DNA of 64,000 nucleotides. Source: Cedecea neteri NBRC 105707 = ATCC 33855 (GTDB lineage Bacteria > Pseudomonadota > Gammaproteobacteria > Enterobacterales > Enterobacteriaceae). The notes beneath the pieces were generated by a model. It did not search any database, was not told where the DNA came from, and saw nothing but the letters and a program-made list of their open reading frames with translations. Positions within the stretch are counted from its first letter, which is position 1; every line of letters starts with the position of its first letter. The stretch covers positions 58,703 through 122,702 of the forward strand of contig NZ_BCTL01000020.1 of the NCBI RefSeq assembly GCF_001571265.1. The letters are read 5' to 3'. This document shows, piece after piece, positions 59,142 to 64,000 of the stretch. The position numbers and the translations under genes were made by a program.

Positions 59142-59466
59142 GGGCGATCCTCAGTTTTTGCTGCCAGGTTTCCAGTAGCTTCTCCAGCGCGGCTTTAACG
59201 TTTTGCTCATCCGGCTTTACCTTTTCGAGCAGGGTGAACTCGAAAGCGGGCTCGCCGTATTGGTTCCAGGCTTGCTGCAGCACCTTATTGCGGTGCTGCC
59301 CGAACTTCAGTTCAAACAGATGGCGGTTTAACACGCCCTGAGCGTTTGCGGCGCTGGCCAGCAGCTTGTGGCCGGTTTGCGTATTGGCGATCAGGTAAAC
59401 GCCGGCCGTAGTCGGGCTGTCTTTATAGCTCTGCTTCAGGTCTTTTTTATTGATCGCTTCAGTCAT
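59125..59466 (-). CDS. GIY-YIG nuclease-family protein
   Basis: 113 residues from the ATG at 59466. The core is divergent: GVYLIANTQTGHKLLASAAN replaces GIY...YIG, followed by NRHLFELKFGQHRNKVLQQA and FEFTLLEKV. Members of this small-protein group are stand-alone GIY-YIG domains of unclear activity. It overlaps both neighbours, so it is translationally coupled. A longer in-frame start to 59694 has no family similarity and was rejected. Confidence 0.75.
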   Translation of the reverse strand: MTEAINKKDLKQSYKDSPTTAGVYLIANTQTGHKLLASAANAQGVLNRHLFELKFGQHRNKVLQQAWNQYGEPAFEFTLLEKVKPDEQNVKAALEKLLETWQQKLRIAHEHCY

Positions 59467-60043
59467 TTTTTGGCTCCTGTTTACCGAATGCCAGCTGTGC
59501 GGCATATCGGCGAATATCCTGCGGCCAGCCTTCCATCGCGGCGCTAAAAGCCGTTTCGTCATCGGCAAACAGCGCGCGCAGGCAGGTTTCATATTCCGGC
59601 AGGTCTCCCGCCAGTTCGTGCATAAACTGGTAGGCGCTTTCGTGCCTGCGGCGTTTGTTGTCTGCCGGTTCACTGGCTTTTTTCGCCTGTTCAATCAGCC
59701 GACGTAACGTCGCGGAAGCGCCGCCGGGCTGTGTGGCCAGCCACTCCCAGTGGCGCGGCAGCAGGGTGACTTCCTTCGCCGATACGCCAAGTTTTGGTCT
59801 GCCGCGAGATTTAATCGCCGCAGGCGCTTCGGTTTGCGGTGTGGCCAGCTCCGGGTAAGCCGCAATGGCGCTGGCTTCATCTCCGTGTACGTAGATATCC
59901 AGCCGTTTGCCGGTCTGATCATCGAAGATAAACACCGGCTCGTTGCCGATTGGCGTGGCCTTTATTTGCCGTAACAGTTCGCTCAGGTTGCCTTGGGCAA
60001 TCTGCTGCCCCTGCATAAAGGCGGTAAGGGTGACAGAAGACAT
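59459..60043 (-). CDS. DUF2239-family protein
   Basis: 194 residues. N-terminal beta-rich region (TLTAFMQGQQIAQGNLSELL, EPVFIFDDQTGKRLDIYVHG), the marker RGRPKLGVSAKEVTLLPRHW (about 80-100), and helical C-terminus ending FGKQEPKND. DUF2239 proteins are of unknown function and commonly lie with GIY-YIG and hydrolase genes, as here. It is the first gene of a three-gene operon behind a long inverted repeat (60051-60122). Confidence 0.8.
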   Translation of the reverse strand: MSSVTLTAFMQGQQIAQGNLSELLRQIKATPIGNEPVFIFDDQTGKRLDIYVHGDEASAIAAYPELATPQTEAPAAIKSRGRPKLGVSAKEVTLLPRHWEWLATQPGGASATLRRLIEQAKKASEPADNKRRRHESAYQFMHELAGDLPEYETCLRALFADDETAFSAAMEGWPQDIRRYAAQLAFGKQEPKND

Positions 60044-60050
60044 GGGGGAC

Positions 60051-60122
60051 CTATTTTATCCGGGTAAAAATTGCAGCCTATCGGGGTGGATCGATTTTGT
60101 CAATTATACCCGGATAAAATAG
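60051..60122. promoter_or_regulatory. 16-bp inverted repeat upstream of the DUF2239 operon
   Basis: CTATTTTATCCGGGTA at 60051-60066 and its exact complement TACCCGGATAAAATAG at 60107-60122, 40 bp apart. It starts 8 bp before the DUF2239 start codon and ends 11 bp before the lysR gene stop. Two identical operator half-regions for an unknown repressor are likely; a cruciform or terminator for the lysR gene is less likely. Confidence 0.6.
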
Positions 60123-60132
60123 ATGGGGGAGG

Positions 60133-61062
60133 TCAGGCCTGGTGCATCAAATCCTGATACAGCTCTGCGAGAACGCCGCCGGGGCGAAATTGCTGTTTGA
60201 TCCAGCGGGTCACCTGGCCTGTCGCCGCGTGCTGTGTGGCAAGCAACATACGGGAGTGCTGGCGTGGGTTATGTACCTGGCGGATTGTCAGCAGGCCGTT
60301 TTCTACCTCGCTACGCGCCATGTAATCTGGCAAAAAACCGATGCCTTCGCCCAAAATCTGGCACTGACATTTGGTCGGGAAGTCCGGTACAACCACGGTA
60401 TCCTGACCGTGCAGTAGCCAGCCCACCTTTTTATTAATGGTGGAGGCAGTGTCTTCCACCATGATATTTGGGTACAGCCTGAGCTGGCTTTCGGGGATGG
60501 GTTCTTGTGCCGTGGCGAGAGGGTGATCTGGCGCTACGGCGAACGCCCAGTGGATTACGCCAATTTCCGTGTAGTCAATGCCACCCCCGCCCAGCAGCGC
60601 ATCCGGCGCGCCAATAGCAATATTCACCTGATTGTTGAGCATCGCGTCCCAGACGCCGTTGTACACCTCGGTGGTGATAGCTACTTGGCAGCCGGGGAAC
60701 TGTTTTTTCAATATATTCAGCAGCCTGGCCGTGTGGCGTGGCGTGTACAGCAGATGGTTAATGCAAATCCTGACTTTGGCTTCGATACCCTGCGAAATGG
60801 TCTCAATGCCCAGCCGGATCCCTTGAAAATCATTCAATAAGTCGTTGGCTTTCCGGTAGAGATAGATCCCGGATTCGGTCAGCTCGATGCTGCGGGTATT
60901 ACGGATAAACAGTGGCGTACCGAGCCAGGTCTCCATGCGTTTTATTGTGTAGCTGATAGCAGAGGTGGTCACCCCCAACTCTTCGGCTGCACGGCTGAAG
61001 TTGCCGTAGCGGGCAGCACAGGTAAAAGCCTGCAGGTTCTCTTCGGTAAAGATGGAGTTCAT
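60133..61062 (-). CDS. LysR-family regulator, AllS-like
   Basis: 309 residues: helix-turn-helix at about 8-65 (FTCAARYGNFSRAAEELGVT, ISYTIKRMETWLGTPLF) and a substrate domain (about 95-300). The pattern is like AllS, the E. coli allantoin regulator, but is not specific enough to name it. It is divergent from the ankyrin and amidohydrolase genes, which may be its targets; allantoin-like or pyrimidine ligands would fit the amidohydrolase. Confidence 0.82.
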   Translation of the reverse strand: MNSIFTEENLQAFTCAARYGNFSRAAEELGVTTSAISYTIKRMETWLGTPLFIRNTRSIELTESGIYLYRKANDLLNDFQGIRLGIETISQGIEAKVRICINHLLYTPRHTARLLNILKKQFPGCQVAITTEVYNGVWDAMLNNQVNIAIGAPDALLGGGGIDYTEIGVIHWAFAVAPDHPLATAQEPIPESQLRLYPNIMVEDTASTINKKVGWLLHGQDTVVVPDFPTKCQCQILGEGIGFLPDYMARSEVENGLLTIRQVHNPRQHSRMLLATQHAATGQVTRWIKQQFRPGGVLAELYQDLMHQA

Positions 61063-61241
61063 TCCGTGCTCCCTTCGATGACGCGTGATGCGGGGGAGTT
61101 TGACACATTTTGAAAAGGATTATTAAAACACATTCAACAATAGCGGCATCAGCGATGAATCTTTTTTAAGCGGATGTTCTTCACCCTGGGGGGTTGTTAT
61201 TCTCGGATTTCAGGAATAACCGCGAACGACAGGAGAACACA

Positions 61242-61847
61242 ATGTCTGAAAAAGAGCTGGTTACCGAGTTTCTGACGGCGGCCTTGAAAGGGGAAGCCAC
61301 AACGCTGAAAGCATGTCTGGAACGTGGCGTGGACATTAACGTGACCAACCGTGAGGGAAGAACGGCGATTACTCTCGCCAGTCTGAACAAAAAGTATGAC
61401 TGCGTGACGCTGTTGATTGGCGCAGGCGCGGACATTAATCGGCAGGATGAAACCTGTTTTAATCCCTTACTGATTAGCTGCCTGAATAACGATCTTAAAC
61501 TGTTGCGCCTGCTGTTACCCGCCAGGCCTGACCTGACTCGCTTAACCCGTTTTGGCGGCGTAGGCATTACGCCTGCCAGTGAAAAAGGCCACGTTGAGAT
61601 TGTGCGTGAGCTGCTGGCGCACACCGAGATCAACGTCAACCACACCAACTTCCTCGGCTGGACGCCGCTGCTTGAGGCCATCGTGCTGAACGACGGCGGC
61701 AAAAAACAGCAGGAGATCGTTTCTCTGCTGCTGGAAAACGGCGCTAATCCGCACATGACGGATAAGTACGGCAAAACGCCGCTGGTGCTGGCCGAGGAAA
61801 AAGGCTACCGCGAAATTGCTCAATTATTGAAAGACGCGGGCGCATAG
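61242..61847 (+). CDS. Ankyrin-repeat protein
   Basis: 201 residues from the ATG at 61242 (AGGAGAACAC upstream). Six ankyrin repeats, e.g. NREGRTAITLASLNKKYDCV, LLIGAGADINRQ, TPASEKGHVEIVRELLAHTE, LGWTPLLEAIV and YGKTPLVLAEEKGYREIAQL. Likely a cytoplasmic protein-binding module. It is 48 bp before the amidohydrolase gene and probably co-expressed. An upstream in-frame ATG at 61194 lacks a ribosome-binding site. Confidence 0.86.
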   Translation: MSEKELVTEFLTAALKGEATTLKACLERGVDINVTNREGRTAITLASLNKKYDCVTLLIGAGADINRQDETCFNPLLISCLNNDLKLLRLLLPARPDLTRLTRFGGVGITPASEKGHVEIVRELLAHTEINVNHTNFLGWTPLLEAIVLNDGGKKQQEIVSLLLENGANPHMTDKYGKTPLVLAEEKGYREIAQLLKDAGA

Positions 61848-61895
61848 CCGCGGCCAACCTCACTTCTATTAATCTCTCTGGGTAGAAAAATAAAA

Positions 61896-63281
61896 ATGAC
61901 TGAAATTGAAAAAAGCCGTCGTGAGTTTATCAGCGGAGGCGGCAAGGTCGCCGCCGCCTGTGCGCTGTTTGGGGCAACCGGAACCGCAGCGTGGGCCGCG
62001 AAAACACCTGCCAATGTTAGGGAGGGTAGCAGCCAGATGAGGACCATCAGCGAGAAACACTATTATCTGGACAACGTGCTGCTGGAAACCGGGTTTAACT
62101 ACGAGGGCGAAACCGCGGTCAGCACACGCACCGAACTGCATACGTTAGAAATTAAAGACGGCAAAATTGCGGCAATTAGCGTCAATAAAGTGCACCCGGA
62201 CGAGTCGCTGCACGCGTACGATGCCGGCGGCAAGCTGCTGCTACCGGCCATGCGCGATATGCATATCCACCTGGACAAAACGTTCTATGGCGGCCCGTGG
62301 CAGGTGCATAACCGCCCGGAAGGCACCACCATCATGGATATGATTGCCTACGAGCGAAAAATTCTGCCAGAGCTGCAGCCGTACACCCGCGAACGTGCCG
62401 GCAAGCTTATCGATCTTATCCAGTCCAAAGGTTCAACCATTGCCCGCAGCCACTGCAACATCGAGCCCGTTTCCGGGCTGAAAAATCTTGAAAACCTGCA
62501 GGCGGTGCTGGCAGAGAGAAAGTCCGGGCTGAGCTGCGAAATCGTGGCGTTCCCACAGCACGGCCTGCTGCTGTCGAAATCTGAACCGCTGATGCGGGAG
62601 GCGATGCAGGCGGGGGCGCACTATGTCGGCGGGCTGGATCCGACCAACGTTGACGGCGCGATGGAGAAGTCGCTCGACACCATGTTCCAGATTGCGCTTG
62701 ATTACGACAAAGGCGTTGATATCCACCTGCATGAAACCAGCCCGGCGGGCGTCGCGGCGGTGAATTACATGGTGGAAACGGTGGAGAAAACACCGCAGCT
62801 TAAGGGCAAACTGACCATCAGCCACGGCTTTGCGCTGGCGACGTTAACCCCGCAGCAGGTGGATGACATAGCCACGCGCATGGCGGCTCAGCAGATTAGC
62901 ATCGCGTCCACCGTGCCTATCGGCACGTTACATATGCCGCTCAAGCAGCTGCAGCAAAAAGGCGTGCTGGTGATGACCGGCACCGACAGCGTGATAGATC
63001 ACTGGTCGCCTTATGGGCTGGGCGACATGCTGGAAAAAGCCAATCTTTATGCCCAGCTTTACGTTCGCCCGAGCGAGCTGAGCCTGTCGCGTTCGCTGGC
63101 CATTGCCACTGGCAATATTTTGCCGCTGGACGATAAAGGCAAACAGGTATGGCCGAAGGCGCAGGATGAGGCGAGCTTCGTGCTGGTGGATGCGTCCTGT
63201 TCGGCAGAAGCCGTAGCGCGTATTTCGCCGCGTACCGCGACATTCCATCAGGGGAATTTAGTCTGGGGAAGCGTTATTTAA
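61896..63281 (+). CDS. Tat-exported amidohydrolase, cytosine-deaminase-like
   Basis: 461 residues. Twin-arginine signal (SRREFISGGGKVAAACALFG). The amidohydrolase-family metal ligands are present: HIHLDK (about 125), HCNIEP, HLHETS, SHGFAL and the catalytic Asp in MTGTDSVIDHWSP. The family hydrolyses or deaminates cyclic C-N bonds; substrate unknown. The Tat signal implies a periplasmic place, unusual for cytosine deaminases. It ends at a bidirectional terminator shared with uspG. Confidence 0.85.
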   Translation: MTEIEKSRREFISGGGKVAAACALFGATGTAAWAAKTPANVREGSSQMRTISEKHYYLDNVLLETGFNYEGETAVSTRTELHTLEIKDGKIAAISVNKVHPDESLHAYDAGGKLLLPAMRDMHIHLDKTFYGGPWQVHNRPEGTTIMDMIAYERKILPELQPYTRERAGKLIDLIQSKGSTIARSHCNIEPVSGLKNLENLQAVLAERKSGLSCEIVAFPQHGLLLSKSEPLMREAMQAGAHYVGGLDPTNVDGAMEKSLDTMFQIALDYDKGVDIHLHETSPAGVAAVNYMVETVEKTPQLKGKLTISHGFALATLTPQQVDDIATRMAAQQISIASTVPIGTLHMPLKQLQQKGVLVMTGTDSVIDHWSPYGLGDMLEKANLYAQLYVRPSELSLSRSLAIATGNILPLDDKGKQVWPKAQDEASFVLVDASCSAEAVARISPRTATFHQGNLVWGSVI

Positions 63282-63289
63282 CTCGAACT

Positions 63290-63315
63290 AAATAGCCTGC
63301 AAGAGCAGGCTATTT
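63290..63315. terminator. Bidirectional terminator between the amidohydrolase and uspG
   Basis: Ten-bp stem AATAGCCTGC/GCAGGCTATT (63291-63300, 63305-63314) with loop AAGA. T tract downstream and A tract upstream serve both convergent genes. Confidence 0.9.
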
Positions 63316-63322
63316 TTTAGTT

Positions 63323-63754
63323 TTACCTGACAACGAAGACCGGGAAGCGAGCATGGCGAATAATGCTGGAGGCATTAGAGCCCAGCAGGTGAGTCGAAAT
63401 AGACGGATTCTTCGAGCCGACAATAATCACATCCGCATGAATTTCCTGCGCGACCTCGTTAACTTCATCCCGCACCGAACCGTAGCGAATTTCCAGCACC
63501 ACTCGTTCTTTCGGCAGCGAGAAATGCCCGCGTAGTTCTTCCATCTTTTCTTCGGCGTTTTTCTTCAGGTACTCATCGAATTTACGGATGTCAGAGGAAA
63601 AACCGTGGGTATTAAACAGCGGGGATTTCGGCAGGACGTAAAGCAGATGGATTGTGCCCTCAGACTCTTTCGCCAGATATTCGGCATGGCGAATGGCTTT
63701 ATCCGTGAGCTCCATTTCAAAAACATCCACCGGCATTAAGATGGTTTTATACAT
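63323..63754 (-). CDS. uspG: Universal stress protein UspG-like
   Basis: 143 residues from the ATG at 63754 ([15 protein letters not shown]); the preceding ATG adds one Met. UspA-fold with the ATP-binding motif [20 protein letters not shown] (G-2x-G-9x-G-S type). It is close to E. coli UspG in the start and the end ([11 protein letters not shown]). Roles are in stress survival and motility. Monocistronic; the gene normally next to it (ahpF) is not in the window. Confidence 0.9.
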   Translation of the reverse strand: MYKTILMPVDVFEMELTDKAIRHAEYLAKESEGTIHLLYVLPKSPLFNTHGFSSDIRKFDEYLKKNAEEKMEELRGHFSLPKERVVLEIRYGSVRDEVNEVAQEIHADVIIVGSKNPSISTHLLGSNASSIIRHARFPVFVVR

Positions 63755-63757
63755 CAT

Positions 63758-64000
63758 TAATCTCCTTTTGGTTACGTTTCTTTTATTCTGGCACTAACGG
63801 TGTTTTTTCACCGTGATCTGACGGGGAAATAAGGCATTTTTCTCTCCCGTATGGGGATAGAACATAGCTGCTTGTTTTCCTGACATGGGGGAGGGGGTAT
63901 TTGATTCTTTATGCTGGAATGGATGTATCCCGTTCACCTCCAATCCTGTTTTATATGTCACCACCGAACCGGTGAACGTCTCGGGAGAATCACCGTCATT
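63758..64000. other. Intergenic region at the window end, no gene recognised
   Basis: AT-rich at first, with a hairpin ACGGTG-TTTTTT-CACCGT at 63797-63814. A purine-rich GGGGGAGGGGG follows, then a short inverted motif CACCGAACCGGTG near 63960. The uspG promoter should lie here, and a downstream gene may begin past 64000. No open frame of credible length was seen. Confidence 0.5.

Overview
The window is chromosomal DNA of an Enterobacteriaceae species that is close to, but not, E. coli. The order cof, decR, mdlA, mdlB, glnK, amtB, tesB, ybaY, ybaZ (atl), ffs is the standard enterobacterial one. An ERIC element, ivbL-ilvBN, lldPRD, gdhA, cstA-ybdD and a selenocysteine-containing fdnGHI operon fit the same family. 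A genus such as Cedecea or a relative is possible, but the genus is inferred, not shown.

Layout. 0-11 kb: nitrogen and housekeeping block (MdlAB ABC exporter, sigma54/NtrC-driven glnK-amtB, thioesterase, 4.5S RNA). 11-18 kb: accessory genes (YjiML-type double-cubane protein with its activase and a DUF3343 partner, a DMT exporter with a divergent Lrp-type regulator, an unrecognised small two-gene cassette, a YczR/YczE pair, a GNAT). 18-28 kb: gdhA, a Fur-boxed FepA-type receptor, cstA-ybdD, ivbL-ilvBN with its attenuator, and an antitoxin without an intact toxin. 28-34 kb: lldPRD with twin LldR operators, then SDR, cupin and a LysR regulator.

34-48.4 kb is a complete type I-F CRISPR-Cas island. 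In order it holds CRISPR array 1 (6 repeats, 5 spacers), a DinJ-YafQ toxin-antitoxin pair, a solo degenerate repeat, cas1, a cas2-3 fusion, a 400-bp gap, csy1-csy2-csy3-csy4, a degenerate repeat, a HipBA pair, a decayed repeat pair, and CRISPR array 2 (34 full repeats, 33 spacers). The 400-bp gap between cas2-3 and csy1 carries the most interesting feature of the window: a two-repeat mini-CRISPR on the opposite strand. Its 28-nt spacer matches a CC-flanked site only 75 bp away (21 of 28 positions, the first 9 perfect). That site lies in the presumed promoter region of a 49-codon ORF and the csy operon. This is the architecture of a CreA/CreT or CreR-type element, in which Cascade carries a crRNA-like guide to repress a toxin or its own operon.

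48.4-64 kb: a bufferin-type copper RiPP operon (bufABCD), an exported alpha/beta hydrolase, a BhsA-like peptide, fdnIHG with a UGA selenocysteine codon and a NarL-type site, a dienelactone hydrolase, a three-gene operon (DUF2239, GIY-YIG, alpha/beta hydrolase) behind a 16-bp inverted repeat, an AllS-like LysR regulator, an ankyrin protein, a Tat-exported amidohydrolase and uspG. No tRNA, rRNA, transposase or integrase gene was seen. All identifications come from reading the sequence; no database search was run.
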